Shown here: positions 8,302-21,638 of the stretch, one piece after another
Position numbering within the stretch: position 1 is the stretch's first letter
Layout of the letters: each line of letters begins with the position of its first letter
Source of the DNA: Serratia plymuthica
Lineage (GTDB): Bacteria; Pseudomonadota; Gammaproteobacteria; Enterobacterales; Enterobacteriaceae
Direction of reading: 5' to 3'
Length of the DNA: 64,000 bases
Assembly (NCBI RefSeq): GCF_018336935.1
Contig: NZ_CP068771.1
Coordinates: 558,001-622,000, forward strand
Translations under genes and position numbers: made by a program
Notes under the pieces: generated by a model
What the model was told of the DNA's origin: nothing
Seen by the model: the letters and a program-made list of their open reading frames with translations, nothing else
Database searches by the model: none

Positions 8302-11028
8302 TCAGCTTGTCGCCGGGCGATCGCTCTCCAGATGGCTGCGGGCTGCCTGGCTCACCAGTTCGATCTCATCGAGCAGTTCCAGCCATTCCGGTTCCAGCTC
8401 CTCGTTGCCGACGCCCTTGCGCAACTGCTGTTCAAGATAGAAGCACAACTGCTTCAGGCGCGGCACGCCACTGTAGCTGCAACTGCCGTGCAATTTATGG
8501 ATCAAATCGAGAATGCTGTCGTCTGGGGTGCCGTCCAGCACCGCCTGCACCCGTTCGCTGACTTGCGGCAGGAAGTCGAGCAACATATGCAGCAGGTCGT
8601 GCGCCAAATCCTGTTTGTTCGCTGCCTGGCGCAACGCCAGCGGCCAGTCTAACGACAGCAAGGGCTCGACGGCCGGTTCGCCGCTGTAATAACGGGCCAA
8701 CACGCGGGTCAGCATGGCTTCATCAATCGGCTTGGCCAGATAATCATCCATTCCCGCTTGCAACAAATGCTCACGCTCGCCGCTCACCGCATGCGCGGTA
8801 ACCGCGACGATCGGCGTAGAGTTGTGGTGCGGCAGTTGGCGGATCAGTTCGCTGGTGCGGATACCGTCGATATTCGGCATTTGGATATCCATCAGGATCA
8901 GATCCAGAACGTTATCGCGCGCCAGCGCCAGCGCTTCTTCCCCACTTTCGCACAGCAGGGTTTTTTCCACCTGCTCGGCCAACAAGGTGCCTATCAGCTT
9001 CAGGTTGGCCGGGTTGTCGTCGACAGCCATCACCGTCAGCGGCAGGCGTTTGCGTTCCGGCGCGGCGAGCAGGCGCAGTGGAGTTTCCATGCGCAGCAAC
9101 GGGAACAGGCGGTTGCTGGTGATCGGTTTGATCAGGCAGCCGATAGCGCCCTGTTGTTTAAGCTGTTCGGCGTTGATCTGCGACTGGCAGGGCAGCGCCA
9201 GAATCACCCGACCGGCGATATTCAGCGCCGTTTTCAGCTTGCTTTCGTGCTGTGCCAGGTTATCGCGGAACGGGATCGGCACTCCCACCAGCAGGAAGTC
9301 GTAATCCTTTTTCGGTAACTGCGCCAGCGTAGGCGAATGGGTGATCACCAGCGAGGTCACGCTCAGCATATTGAGCGTGGCTTCCGCCGCCATCGGGTTG
9401 GCTTCGATATACCCCAGCGTCTTGCCGCGCAGGTCCGGCAGGCTTGGCGGCAGCGACAGCATGCCTTCGTGCAACTCAAGCGTGATATGGAACCAGAAGG
9501 TCGAACCGCGGTTCAACTGGCTGTGGAAGCAGATATCGCCGCCCATCTCTTTCACCAGTTTTTGGGTGATCACCAGCCCCAGGCCGGTGCCGCCGTGGCG
9601 GCGTGAAATGCTGGCGTCCGCCTGACGGAACGCCTGGAACAGCTGCGACTGCTGCCGTTCGGAGATGCCGATGCCTGTGTCGTGGATTTGCACTTCAAGC
9701 TCGACCTGGTGATCTTGCAGGCCACGCAACTCGACGCGGATATCGATGTTGCCGGTTTCGGTAAATTTGATCGCGTTGCCCAGCAGATTGGTGATGATCT
9801 GTTGCAGCCGCAACGAGTCGCCGATCACTTGCTCCGGCACGTCGTTATGCACGTCCAGCGTCAGTTCCAGCCCTTTCTCGTGGGCGCTGGGCGCCAGCAA
9901 CACAATCACTTCGTCCAGCGTTTCACGCAGCGAGAACGGAATGTGTTCCAGCACCAGCTTGCCGGCTTCCAGCTTGGAGAAGTCCAGCACGTCGTTGATG
10001 ATGGTCAACAGGTTGTTGGCCGAGCGTTCGATGGTTTGCAGATAATCGGTTTGGGTGACGCTCATCTCGGTTTTCAGCATCTGCCGCGTAAAGCCAATCA
10101 CGCCGTTGAGCGGGGTGCGCAGCTCATGCGACATGTTCGCCAGAAACTCGGATTTGATGCGCGCCGCTTCCTGAGCGCGTTTTTTCGCCAGATCCAGCTC
10201 GACGTTCTGGATCTCCATCTGCTCCAGCGTTTCACGCAGGTCTGAGGTGGCCTGATCGATATTCTGTTGCATCTCTTCGTGATAGGCGGTCAACGACATC
10301 GCCATCGAGTTGATGCCGTTCTTCAACATGTGCAGTTCGCCGAGCATAAAGCCTTCGACGCGGCTGTCGAGCTGGCCGCGGCGGATGCGGTCAACGGTGT
10401 TCACCATATTGCGGATCGGGCCGGTAACGTCGCGCATCAGACGGTAGGCGAACAGAATGGCGATGCACATGCACAGCAACAGCAGCAGGGTGGAGATGAA
10501 CACCTCCTTATACTGTTGCAACCGCACCGATTGCAGATCCAGTTCGATCGCCACATAACCCAGATTATTGTCCTGCGGGACCGGGTCGGTGGCATTTTGA
10601 TCCGGGTATTGGCTTTCCGACAGGATCGGCGTACGCAGGATCAATGAGTTGCCGCGCCGCGTCAGCATCAGGTCTGTGGGGATTGGCACACCTTTCGGCA
10701 GCTGCAATTGGGCAAAATTGTGATGATAATTGGAGGTGACAAACAGATTATTCTGCGCATCGAACACCGTAATTGAACGCACAATATCTGAATGACGGCG
10801 GTGCAACAGGCTGACCAACTGCCTGACCGACTCGCGGCTGCGGAATGTCATGCCGTACTCGCTGGCCACCGCCAGGGGTTCGATAATACTGGCGCCGGCG
10901 TCAACCAACTGTTCTTGCAGCTCATTGTAACGGTGTACCACGAAGAAGGTGCTGAGCAGCAGACCAATCAACAGCGTTGGGGCCAGAATCAGGATCATCA
11001 TGCGCGCACGCAAGCTGTATTTGGTCAT
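8302..11028 (-). CDS. barA: Hybrid sensor histidine kinase BarA
   Basis: 908-residue inner-membrane tripartite kinase that phosphorylates UvrY and so drives the Csr small RNAs, linking metabolism to secondary physiology. Order: membrane helix about 10-32, periplasmic sensor about 33-175, second helix about 176-196, HAMP about 197-250, dimerisation domain with H301 ([10 protein letters not shown]), ATPase domain to about 520 (GTGLGL), receiver with D714 (ILMDIQMP) and K766, and an Hpt domain with H847 (HKLHGSC). All phosphorelay residues are present. Divergent from rlmD across 67 bases, as in E. coli. Confidence 0.96.
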   Translation of the reverse strand: MTKYSLRARMMILILAPTLLIGLLLSTFFVVHRYNELQEQLVDAGASIIEPLAVASEYGMTFRSRESVRQLVSLLHRRHSDIVRSITVFDAQNNLFVTSNYHHNFAQLQLPKGVPIPTDLMLTRRGNSLILRTPILSESQYPDQNATDPVPQDNNLGYVAIELDLQSVRLQQYKEVFISTLLLLLCMCIAILFAYRLMRDVTGPIRNMVNTVDRIRRGQLDSRVEGFMLGELHMLKNGINSMAMSLTAYHEEMQQNIDQATSDLRETLEQMEIQNVELDLAKKRAQEAARIKSEFLANMSHELRTPLNGVIGFTRQMLKTEMSVTQTDYLQTIERSANNLLTIINDVLDFSKLEAGKLVLEHIPFSLRETLDEVIVLLAPSAHEKGLELTLDVHNDVPEQVIGDSLRLQQIITNLLGNAIKFTETGNIDIRVELRGLQDHQVELEVQIHDTGIGISERQQSQLFQAFRQADASISRRHGGTGLGLVITQKLVKEMGGDICFHSQLNRGSTFWFHITLELHEGMLSLPPSLPDLRGKTLGYIEANPMAAEATLNMLSVTSLVITHSPTLAQLPKKDYDFLLVGVPIPFRDNLAQHESKLKTALNIAGRVILALPCQSQINAEQLKQQGAIGCLIKPITSNRLFPLLRMETPLRLLAAPERKRLPLTVMAVDDNPANLKLIGTLLAEQVEKTLLCESGEEALALARDNVLDLILMDIQMPNIDGIRTSELIRQLPHHNSTPIVAVTAHAVSGEREHLLQAGMDDYLAKPIDEAMLTRVLARYYSGEPAVEPLLSLDWPLALRQAANKQDLAHDLLHMLLDFLPQVSERVQAVLDGTPDDSILDLIHKLHGSCSYSGVPRLKQLCFYLEQQLRKGVGNEELEPEWLELLDEIELVSQAARSHLESDRPATS

Positions 11029-11095
11029 GGGATTCCAATGTGGGAGAATTGCCGGACACTCACTACTTTAATGAACCAGCACTCAATCGACAAAT

Positions 11096-12445
11096 ATGGC
11101 GCAATTCTACTCTCCCAAACGCCGCGTGACGACCCGGCAAAGCCTACAAATATTAACCGTAACGGTGAGCGACCTCGATCCCTTTGGCCAGGGCGTGGCG
11201 CGCCACAACGGCAAAGCGGTGTTTGTGCCGGGAGTGTTGCCGGGCGAGCAGGCGGAAATCCAGCTGACGGAAGAAAAAAGCAAGTTTGCCAAAGGCCGGT
11301 TGAAACGCCTGTTGAGCCGCAGCCCGCAACGTGTGGAACCGCGTTGCCCGCACTTTGGCGTGTGCGGCGGTTGCCAACAGCAGCACGCGGACGAAAGCCT
11401 GCAACAGCAGAGCAAATCTGCCGCACTGGTGCGCATGATCGCCCGCGAAACCGGCGTTACGCCGCAGCAGGAGCCGGTGATCGCCGGCCCGCAATACGGG
11501 TACCGTCGCCGCGCCCGTTTGGGGTTGATGTGGCAACCCAAACAGCAACAATTGGTGATGGGGTTTCGCCAGGCGGCTTCCAGCGATCTGGTGCCGGTGA
11601 CGCAGTGCCCGGTCCTTCATCCCGAGCTGGAACATTTGCTGACGCCGCTGCGCGCCTGCCTGAATGGGCTGCACGCCGCCCGGCGTCTGGGGCATGCGGA
11701 GTTGGTGCAGGCAGACAATGGCCCGGTGTTGGTTTTGCGGCATCTGGACGCGTTGAAAGATGACGATCTCCAGGCATTGCAGGCCTTCGCGCAGCAAAAA
11801 AACGTAACTATTTATTTGGCGCCGGACAGCGACAGGGTCGAAAAACTGTGCGGCGAAACGCCGTATTATCAGGTCGACGGGCTACGCTTAGACTTCAGCC
11901 CGCGCGACTTTATTCAGGTCAATGACACAGTAAATCAGCAAATGGTGGCCCAGGCCCTTGAATGGCTCGACATTCAGCCCAATGATCGGGTATTGGATCT
12001 GTTCTGCGGCATGGGCAATTTTACCCTGCCGCTGGCGCGACGCGCCGCTGCGGTGGTGGGGATAGAAGGTGTTGCCACGCTGGTAGCGAATGGGCAATAT
12101 AATGCACATAAGAATAAACTGAATAATGCCGCCTTCTTCCATGAAAATCTGGAAGACGACGTTGAGCGGCAACCTTGGGCAGCACAAGGATTTGATAAAG
12201 TGATGCTGGACCCTGCCCGTGCGGGTGCGGCCGGCGTGATGTCACATATTGTAAAACTGGCGCCAGAGCGGGTGGTTTACGTTTCTTGTAATCCCACCAC
12301 GCTGGCACGCGACAGCAAAATATTGCTGGACGCCGGTTATCGTCTTGCACGTGTGCGAATGTTGGATATGTTTCCGCATACGGGGCATCTTGAGTCAATG
12401 GCGCTGTTTATTAACGACAACACGCCTGGGGTCGCTGCAAAGTAG
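11096..12445 (+). CDS. rlmD: 23S rRNA (uracil(1939)-C(5))-methyltransferase RlmD
   Basis: 449-residue RumA-type RNA methyltransferase that makes m5U1939 in 23S rRNA using S-adenosylmethionine. An N-terminal TRAM domain (about 15-75) is followed by the 4Fe-4S cysteines C84, C90 and C93 ([11 protein letters not shown]) plus a later cysteine in TQCPVLHP. The methyltransferase domain holds the SAM motif [10 protein letters not shown] and the catalytic cysteine in [12 protein letters not shown]. It is about 16 residues longer than E. coli RlmD. Nine bases separate it from relA, so they are probably co-transcribed. Confidence 0.95.
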   Translation: MAQFYSPKRRVTTRQSLQILTVTVSDLDPFGQGVARHNGKAVFVPGVLPGEQAEIQLTEEKSKFAKGRLKRLLSRSPQRVEPRCPHFGVCGGCQQQHADESLQQQSKSAALVRMIARETGVTPQQEPVIAGPQYGYRRRARLGLMWQPKQQQLVMGFRQAASSDLVPVTQCPVLHPELEHLLTPLRACLNGLHAARRLGHAELVQADNGPVLVLRHLDALKDDDLQALQAFAQQKNVTIYLAPDSDRVEKLCGETPYYQVDGLRLDFSPRDFIQVNDTVNQQMVAQALEWLDIQPNDRVLDLFCGMGNFTLPLARRAAAVVGIEGVATLVANGQYNAHKNKLNNAAFFHENLEDDVERQPWAAQGFDKVMLDPARAGAAGVMSHIVKLAPERVVYVSCNPTTLARDSKILLDAGYRLARVRMLDMFPHTGHLESMALFINDNTPGVAAK

Positions 12446-12454
12446 GGAGAGGGT

Positions 12455-14686
12455 ATGGTTGCGGTAAGAAGTGCACATCTGAACACGGCTGGCGAATTTG
12501 CTCTCGACGAGTGGATTGCCAGCTTGGGGCTACCTAACCCGCAGTCATGTGAGCGATTAGCCGCAACCTGGCGCTACTGTGAGCAACAGACCCAGAACCA
12601 CCCCGACGCGCCGCTGCTGTTGTGGCGCGGGCTGGAAATGGTGGAAATCCTCTCTACGCTAAGCATGGACAACGACAGTATGCGCGCCGCGCTGCTGTTC
12701 CCGTTGGTGGACGCCGGCATCGTGCCGGAGGAAACCCTGACCGAAGAGTTTGGCAAGGGCATCACCTATCTGGTGCACGGCGTGCGCGATATGGACGCCA
12801 TCCGCCAACTGAAAGCCACCCAGAACGACTCCATGGCCTCCGAACAGGTCGACAACGTGCGCCGCATGCTGTTGGCGATGGTGGAGGATTTCCGCTGCGT
12901 GGTGATCAAGCTGGCGGAGCGTATCGCCCACCTGCGTGAAGTGAAGGATGCGCCGGAAGACGAGCGCGTGCTGGCGGCAAAAGAGTGTTCGAATATCTAT
13001 GCGCCGCTGGCCAACCGCCTCGGCATCGGGCAACTGAAATGGGAACTGGAGGATTTCTGCTTCCGTTACCTGCACCCGGATGAATACAAGCGTATCGCCA
13101 AGCTGCTGCACGAACGCCGCATCGATCGCGAACAGTTTATCGACGACTTCGTCGCCTCGCTGCGTAATGCGATGGGCGACGAGGGCATCAAAGCGGATAT
13201 CTACGGCCGCCCGAAACATATTTACAGCATCTGGCGCAAAATGCAGAAGAAGGCGTTGGCCTTTGACGAGCTGTTTGACGTGCGCGCGGTGCGTGTGGTG
13301 GTCGAACGCTTGCAAGATTGCTATGCGGCGCTGGGGATTGTGCACACCCACTTCCGCCATCTGCCTGATGAGTTCGACGACTACGTCGCCAACCCGAAAC
13401 CCAACGGCTATCAGTCGATCCACACCGTGGTGCTGGGCCCGCGCGGCAAAACGCTCGAAATCCAGATCCGTACCCGCCAGATGCATGAAGACGCGGAACT
13501 GGGCGTGGCCGCGCACTGGAAATACAAAGAAGGTGCGGTAGCGACGGTACGCTCCGGCTACGAAGAACGTATCGCCTGGCTGCGCAAGCTGATCGCCTGG
13601 CAGGAGGAGATGGCGGACTCCGGCGAGATGCTCGACGAGGTACGCAGCCAGGTATTCGACGATCGGGTGTACGTGTTTACCCCGAAAGGCGATGTGGTGG
13701 ATCTGCCGGCCGGCTCCACGCCGCTCGACTTTGCCTATCATATCCACAGCGACGTCGGCCACCGCTGCATCGGCGCCAAGATTGGCGGGCGTATCGTGCC
13801 GTTTACCTATCAGCTGCGGATGGGCGATCAGATTGAAATCATCACCCAGAAGCAACCGAACCCGAGCCGCGACTGGCTGAACCCGAACCTGGGCTATGTC
13901 ACCACCAGCCGTGGCCGCTCCAAGATCCATAACTGGTTCCGCAAGCAGGATCGCGACAAGAACATCCTCGCCGGCCGCCAGATGCTGGACAGCGAGCTGG
14001 AGCACCTTGGCATCAGCCTGAAAGAAGCCGAGAAGCTGCTGATCCCGCGTTACAACATGAATTCGCTGGATGAAATACTGGCGGCGATTGGCGGCGGCGA
14101 TATCCGTCTGAATCAGATGGTGAACTTCCTGCAAGGCAAGTTCAACAAGCCGAGCGCCGAGGAACAGGATCGCGAAGCGTTGCGCCAACTGGTGCAGCAT
14201 AAAGCGCCGCCGGTGAGCCGCAGCAAGGACAACGGCCGGGTAGTGGTGGAAGGGGTAGGCAACCTGATGCATCACATCGCCCGCTGCTGCCAGCCGATCC
14301 CGGGCGACGATATTGTCGGCTTTATCACCCAGGGGCGCGGTATCTCCATCCACCGTGCGGACTGCGATCAGTTGGTGGATTTGCAGTCGCACGCGCCGGA
14401 ACGCATCGTTGACGCGGTGTGGGGCGAAAGCTATTCCAGCGGTTATTCGTTGGTGGTGCGGGTAATGGCCAACGATCGCAGCGGCCTGCTGCGCGACATC
14501 ACCACCATTCTGGCCAATGAAAAGGTCAACGTGCTGGGCGTGGCCAGCCGGAGCGACACCAAAAAGCAGCTGGCGACCATCGACATGGACATTGAAATCT
14601 ACAACCAGCAGGTGCTGGGCCGGGTGTTGGCCAAACTTAATCAACTGCCGGACGTGATTGACGCCAAGCGCCTGCACGGCAGCTAA
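12455..14686 (+). CDS. relA: (p)ppGpp synthetase RelA
   Basis: 743-residue ribosome-associated ppGpp synthetase that senses uncharged tRNA in amino-acid starvation. Domains in order: degenerate hydrolase domain (the HD pair is absent; sequence reads FPLVDAG), synthetase (about 200-380, with GRPKHIYSIWRKM and NPKPNGYQSIH), TGS (about 405-470), zinc-finger/helical region (HHIARCCQPIPGD) and ACT (about 665-740). This matches RelA rather than the bifunctional SpoT. A ribosome site, AGGGAGAGGG, directly precedes ATG 12455. Confidence 0.97.
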   Translation: MVAVRSAHLNTAGEFALDEWIASLGLPNPQSCERLAATWRYCEQQTQNHPDAPLLLWRGLEMVEILSTLSMDNDSMRAALLFPLVDAGIVPEETLTEEFGKGITYLVHGVRDMDAIRQLKATQNDSMASEQVDNVRRMLLAMVEDFRCVVIKLAERIAHLREVKDAPEDERVLAAKECSNIYAPLANRLGIGQLKWELEDFCFRYLHPDEYKRIAKLLHERRIDREQFIDDFVASLRNAMGDEGIKADIYGRPKHIYSIWRKMQKKALAFDELFDVRAVRVVVERLQDCYAALGIVHTHFRHLPDEFDDYVANPKPNGYQSIHTVVLGPRGKTLEIQIRTRQMHEDAELGVAAHWKYKEGAVATVRSGYEERIAWLRKLIAWQEEMADSGEMLDEVRSQVFDDRVYVFTPKGDVVDLPAGSTPLDFAYHIHSDVGHRCIGAKIGGRIVPFTYQLRMGDQIEIITQKQPNPSRDWLNPNLGYVTTSRGRSKIHNWFRKQDRDKNILAGRQMLDSELEHLGISLKEAEKLLIPRYNMNSLDEILAAIGGGDIRLNQMVNFLQGKFNKPSAEEQDREALRQLVQHKAPPVSRSKDNGRVVVEGVGNLMHHIARCCQPIPGDDIVGFITQGRGISIHRADCDQLVDLQSHAPERIVDAVWGESYSSGYSLVVRVMANDRSGLLRDITTILANEKVNVLGVASRSDTKKQLATIDMDIEIYNQQVLGRVLAKLNQLPDVIDAKRLHGS

Positions 14687-14697
14687 GTACCCGGCGT

Positions 14698-14745
14698 CTT
14701 TCAAACCGCATCGGCGTTGGCTGCAAGCGAACACCGATGCGGTCC
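14698..14745. repeat. Large hairpin in the relA-mazG gap, ERIC-end-like
   Basis: ACCGCATCGG at 14705-14714 pairs perfectly with CCGATGCGGT at 14734-14743, with a further GTT/AAC pairing inside. The loop side carries GCGTTGGCTGC, an 11-base string also present in ERIC copy 1. There is no T run, so it is not a simple terminator. It may be a degenerate ERIC end; that is a guess. Confidence 0.45.
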
Positions 14746-14813
14746 TGAAATCCGTTGGCGACTCATCCGGCGGACGCGCAAATGCGTACCCATTCTTTCT
14801 CAGAGATCTTTTT

Positions 14814-15608
14814 ATGACCCAATCCTCCCCGCTGCAGCGCCTGCTGAACATCATGAAAACGCTGCGCGACCCGCAGAACGGTTGCCCATGGGACCGCAAG
14901 CAAACCTTCGCCACCATCGCGCCTTACACGCTGGAAGAAACCTACGAAGTGCTGGACGCCATTGAGCGTCAGGATTACGCCGATCTGCGCGATGAGTTGG
15001 GCGATCTGCTGTTCCAGGTGGTGTTTTACGCCCAGATGGGCCAGGAGCAGGGGCTGTTCGACTTCGATGAGGTGTGCAACGCCATCAGCGACAAGCTGGA
15101 GCGCCGCCACCCGCATATCTTCGGCGATGCCGATGCGGCGGATAGCGAAGCGGTATCGGCCCGCTGGGAGCAGTTGAAGGCCGGCGAACGCGCCGAGAAG
15201 GCGCTGCATTCTGCGCTGGACGATATCCCGCAGGCATTGCCGGCACTGATGAAGGCGCACAAAATCCAGAAGCGTTGCGCCTCGGTCGGTTTCGACTGGC
15301 ATACCCTGGGGCCGGTACTGGACAAGGTGTACGAAGAGATCGACGAAGTGATGCATGAAGCCAGGCAAGCGGTGGTCGACGAGCAGAAGCTGGAAGAGGA
15401 AATCGGCGATCTGCTGTTCGCGACGGTGAATTTATCGCGCCATCTCGGGCACAAGGCGGAAAACGCGCTGCAGGCGGCCAACCGCAAGTTCGAGCGCCGT
15501 TTCCGGCAGGTGGAAGAGATTGTCAAACAGCGCGGGATGCAGATGGAAGAGGCTACGCTGGAGCAGATGGAAGAGGCGTGGCAACAGGTTAAACGTCAGG
15601 AAAACTAA
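14814..15608 (+). CDS. mazG: Nucleoside triphosphate pyrophosphohydrolase MazG
   Basis: 264-residue tandem MazG-domain enzyme that hydrolyses NTPs to NMP and pyrophosphate and lowers ppGpp in E. coli. Both halves show the EExxE-type metal motifs (LEETYEVLDAIE with DLRDELGDLL, and VYEEIDEVMHE with LEEEIGDLL). CPWDRKQT and the KIQKRCASVGFDW linker are typical. The start ATG 14814 follows the 127-base gap after relA. In E. coli mazEF lies between relA and mazG; no toxin-antitoxin pair is present here. Confidence 0.96.
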   Translation: MTQSSPLQRLLNIMKTLRDPQNGCPWDRKQTFATIAPYTLEETYEVLDAIERQDYADLRDELGDLLFQVVFYAQMGQEQGLFDFDEVCNAISDKLERRHPHIFGDADAADSEAVSARWEQLKAGERAEKALHSALDDIPQALPALMKAHKIQKRCASVGFDWHTLGPVLDKVYEEIDEVMHEARQAVVDEQKLEEEIGDLLFATVNLSRHLGHKAENALQAANRKFERRFRQVEEIVKQRGMQMEEATLEQMEEAWQQVKRQEN

Positions 15609-17624
<2,016 letters not shown>

Positions 17625-17636
17625 AATATTTGGTAA

Positions 17637-19001
<1,365 letters not shown>

Positions 19002-19025
19002 TAACGGCTTGGTTCGTTGCTAAAT

Positions 19026-19050
19026 AAAAACCCGCTGCGGCGGGTTTTTT
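19026..19050 (+). terminator. Rho-independent terminator of eno
   Basis: AAAACCCGC and GCGGGTTTT pair around a TGCG loop with six Ts at the end, about 25 bases after the eno stop. Confidence 0.94.
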
Positions 19051-19207
19051 ATTGCCATTTATTCAGCATTCATCATTTACGGGAGTAATAGTGGGTTATT
19101 TATGTTGAGTTAATATTTTCTCGCTGCCCTGTGGGCGGCTGGATGAGGGCTTGATGCGGAGCAGGACCGTGATTGTCGGCGGTGAGCCGGCGATGTCATT
19201 CCGCCAT

Positions 19208-19236
19208 AAAATGGCCCTTTCATGGCGAAAGGGCCG
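19208..19236 (-). terminator. Terminator at the end of the hut operon
   Basis: On the minus strand GGCCCTTTC and GAAAGGGCC (19227-19235 and 19213-19221) form a 9-bp stem followed by ATTTTA. It starts six bases after the stop of the HutH paralog, which supports that gene as the last one of the leftward unit. Confidence 0.75.
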
Positions 19237-19241
19237 TAAGT

Positions 19242-20765
19242 TCAAGCCAGGTCTGGGGCGATTTCGTACAACACGCCTTGATCGGCAATCAACGCCGCGC
19301 TGGCGGCGATATCCGGCGCCAGCCAGCGATCCTGATGATAAGGCGCGACGCTTTGCCGCAGCCGTTGCCAGGCGCGCCCGGTTCCGGTGCCGAAACGGTA
19401 TTGCGTAAGGAATTCAAACGCCTGCGCCGCCAGCAGGTACTCAATCGCCAGGATCTGGTTAACATTGGCCAGCGCCTTATGCAGCCGCAGCGCCGCCCCG
19501 GTGCCCATGCTGAGGTGATCTTCCTGCAACGCCGAGGTCACGTAGTTGTCCACCACGCAGGGCTGAGCCAACTGGCGATTCTCCGCGCACAGCGCAGCCG
19601 CCACGTATTGGGCTATCATCATGCCGGAGTTGACCCCCGGCTCGCTGACCAAAAATGCCGGCAATCCGCTGACCAGCGGATTGATCAAACGATCGATGCG
19701 CCGTTCGGCGATACCGCCCAGTTCAGCGATGGCGATAGCCAGCAAATCGGCGGCCATGGCTACTGATTCGCCGTGCGGATTGGCTTGCGACATGACGCGA
19801 TAATTGTCCGGCGTACCGAGCAGCAGGGGGTTGTCGGTAGCACCGTTCAGCTCGGTTTCAATTTGCCGTTCGGCATGAGCGATCTGATCCCGGCAGGCGC
19901 CATGTACCTGTGGGATCGAACGGATGCTCAGAGCATCCTGAGTCCGAATACCCTCGCTGGCGGCTATCATCTCGCTGCCGTTCAAGAGCATCCGCAAGTT
20001 ACTGCCCACTCGTTGCATGCCTGGGTGCGGTTTGAGCGCTAAAATTTCGGTGTCGAAGGCGGCGATTTGCCCGCCCAACGCCTCAAAGCTCATTGCTCCC
20101 AACACGTCGGCCCAACGGGCCAGCCGCCAGACATCGGCCAGCGCCAGGCAGCTCAATCCGGTCATGCAGGGCGTGCCGTTAACCAGGCACAGACCGTCTT
20201 TGGCGCCGAGCGGTGGCGGCACGATACCTTCCTCGGCCAACGCCTGCGCAGCGGCGACGATTTGCCCGCGATAGCTGACTTCACCCAGGCCGATCAATGT
20301 GATGCCGATGTGCGCCATATGGGTCAGGTAGCCGACCGAGCCCTGCGCCGGCACCTGTGGCGTAATGCCGCGGTTAAGCAGCGCCAGCAGCGCTTCTACC
20401 ACCGGCCGCTGAATGCCGGACTTGCCGTGGCTGTAGTTGACGATGGCGCAACAGATAATGGCGCGGGTCTGGTCGTCGCTCAGTGGCGCGCCAACTCCGC
20501 AGGCGTGGCTCATCAACGTATTGCGCGACAGCTGCGTCAGCTGTTTGCCATGCAACGCCTGATTGCACAACGCGCCGAGTCCGGTATTGACGCCATAGGC
20601 GCGTTGTTCGCCGGCGACGATTTGCCGCACGATAGCCTGAGCGTTCTCGATCCGCGCCCAGGCGGCGTCAGACAGGCTTATCGGCGCCCGGTGGCGAGCC
20701 ACTGCCACTACGTCCTGCCAGCGTAGCGGTTGGCAATCGATCACTACTGAAGAGGGATAATGCAT
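19242..20765 (-). CDS. HutH-like aromatic amino acid lyase paralog lacking the MIO triad
   Basis: 507-residue member of the histidine/phenylalanine ammonia-lyase family. The fold signature is kept: Y57 (YGVNTGLG), H87 (SHACGVGAPL), N196 (LVNGTP), R282 and E415 (LQEDHLSM). However, the Ala-Ser-Gly that cyclises to the electrophilic MIO cofactor ([11 protein letters not shown] in HutH) is replaced by GSVGYLTHMAH, i.e. Y146-L147-T148, codons at 20322-20330. The active-site Tyr of the QDPYSLR motif is Leu (L279), and the Phe of GNFH is Pro (P330). An ordinary ammonia-lyase reaction is therefore unlikely. ATG 20765 follows the ABC ATPase gene by 10 bases, so it is co-expressed with the transporter. 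Possible roles are a ligand-binding or regulatory pseudoenzyme or a different chemistry; unknown. Confidence 0.88.
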   Translation of the reverse strand: MHYPSSVVIDCQPLRWQDVVAVARHRAPISLSDAAWARIENAQAIVRQIVAGEQRAYGVNTGLGALCNQALHGKQLTQLSRNTLMSHACGVGAPLSDDQTRAIICCAIVNYSHGKSGIQRPVVEALLALLNRGITPQVPAQGSVGYLTHMAHIGITLIGLGEVSYRGQIVAAAQALAEEGIVPPPLGAKDGLCLVNGTPCMTGLSCLALADVWRLARWADVLGAMSFEALGGQIAAFDTEILALKPHPGMQRVGSNLRMLLNGSEMIAASEGIRTQDALSIRSIPQVHGACRDQIAHAERQIETELNGATDNPLLLGTPDNYRVMSQANPHGESVAMAADLLAIAIAELGGIAERRIDRLINPLVSGLPAFLVSEPGVNSGMMIAQYVAAALCAENRQLAQPCVVDNYVTSALQEDHLSMGTGAALRLHKALANVNQILAIEYLLAAQAFEFLTQYRFGTGTGRAWQRLRQSVAPYHQDRWLAPDIAASAALIADQGVLYEIAPDLA

Positions 20766-20775
20766 AGCGGTATCC

Positions 20776-21633
20776 TCAGGCGCGCGCCACGATTGTCGGG
20801 CGAGGCTTCTGCACGTTTTCATCCAGCGCCAGGCGGCGCTGCACGAAGCGGTTGACGTACTCATCGGCCGGGTTATTAAGAATATCCTGCGGCGTGCCGA
20901 CCTGAATCAGTTTGCCGTCTTTCAGGATCGCAATCCGGTTGCCGATCCGCACCGCTTCATCCAGATCGTGAGTGATAAACACTAACGTCTTGTTAAGCTC
21001 TTTTTGCAGCGCCAGCAGTTGATCCTGCATTTCGGCGCGGATTAGCGGATCGAGTGCGCTGAAGGCTTCGTCCAGCAAAATGATGTCGGTATCGGTCGCC
21101 AGTGCGCGCGCCAGACCGACGCGTTGCCGCATGCCGCCGGATAGCTGGTGCGGGTAAGATTTCTCATACCCCTTCAGCCCGACGGTATTAATCCAGTGCT
21201 GCGCACGCTCCTGATACACTTCTTTCTTTTCGCCCCGGACTTTCAGGCCGTAGCCCACATTGTCCAGCACCGTCTTGTGCGGTAGCAGGCCGAAACTCTG
21301 AAACACCATGCTGATTTTGTGGCGGCGGAAGTGCTCGAGCCGTTTTTCGTCGTAACGCAGGATGTCTTCGCCGTCCACCAGGATCTGGCCGCTGGTGGGA
21401 TCGATCAGGCGGTTGAAATGACGCACCAGCGTGGATTTTCCCGATCCGGACAGGCCCATGATCACAAATATCTCGCCGGCTTCGATCGACATCGACAGAT
21501 CGTGCACACCCACCACGCAGTCGGTCGCCGTCTGCACTTCCTGTTTGGTCTTACCCTGCTGGCTCATTGCCAGCGCCGCAGCAGTTTTGTGGCCGAAGAT
21601 TTTGTAAACGTTTTTGATTTCGATTTTGTTCAT
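20776..21633 (-). CDS. ABC transporter ATP-binding protein, ProV/HutV type
   Basis: 285-residue ATPase of the quaternary-amine uptake group. Walker [10 protein letters not shown], signature LSGGMRQRVGLARAL, Walker B ILLDEAFSALDPL, and the H-loop THDLDEA are intact. An N-terminal insert (about residues 18-40) is typical of ProV/HutV. It lacks the C-terminal CBS domains of full ProV. It sits five bases after the permease gene and powers the importer made with the next two genes upstream. Its place in a hut cluster suggests histidine (HutXWV), but glycine betaine or proline cannot be excluded from sequence. Confidence 0.88.
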   Translation of the reverse strand: MNKIEIKNVYKIFGHKTAAALAMSQQGKTKQEVQTATDCVVGVHDLSMSIEAGEIFVIMGLSGSGKSTLVRHFNRLIDPTSGQILVDGEDILRYDEKRLEHFRRHKISMVFQSFGLLPHKTVLDNVGYGLKVRGEKKEVYQERAQHWINTVGLKGYEKSYPHQLSGGMRQRVGLARALATDTDIILLDEAFSALDPLIRAEMQDQLLALQKELNKTLVFITHDLDEAVRIGNRIAILKDGKLIQVGTPQDILNNPADEYVNRFVQRRLALDENVQKPRPTIVARA

Positions 21634-21638
21634 CGGAA

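Noticed and set aside
12659..14917. 752-codon reading frame on the minus strand opposite relA
   Set aside because: It is an antisense shadow of a highly conserved GC-rich gene; its composition is unlike a real protein and relA in the other direction is complete.
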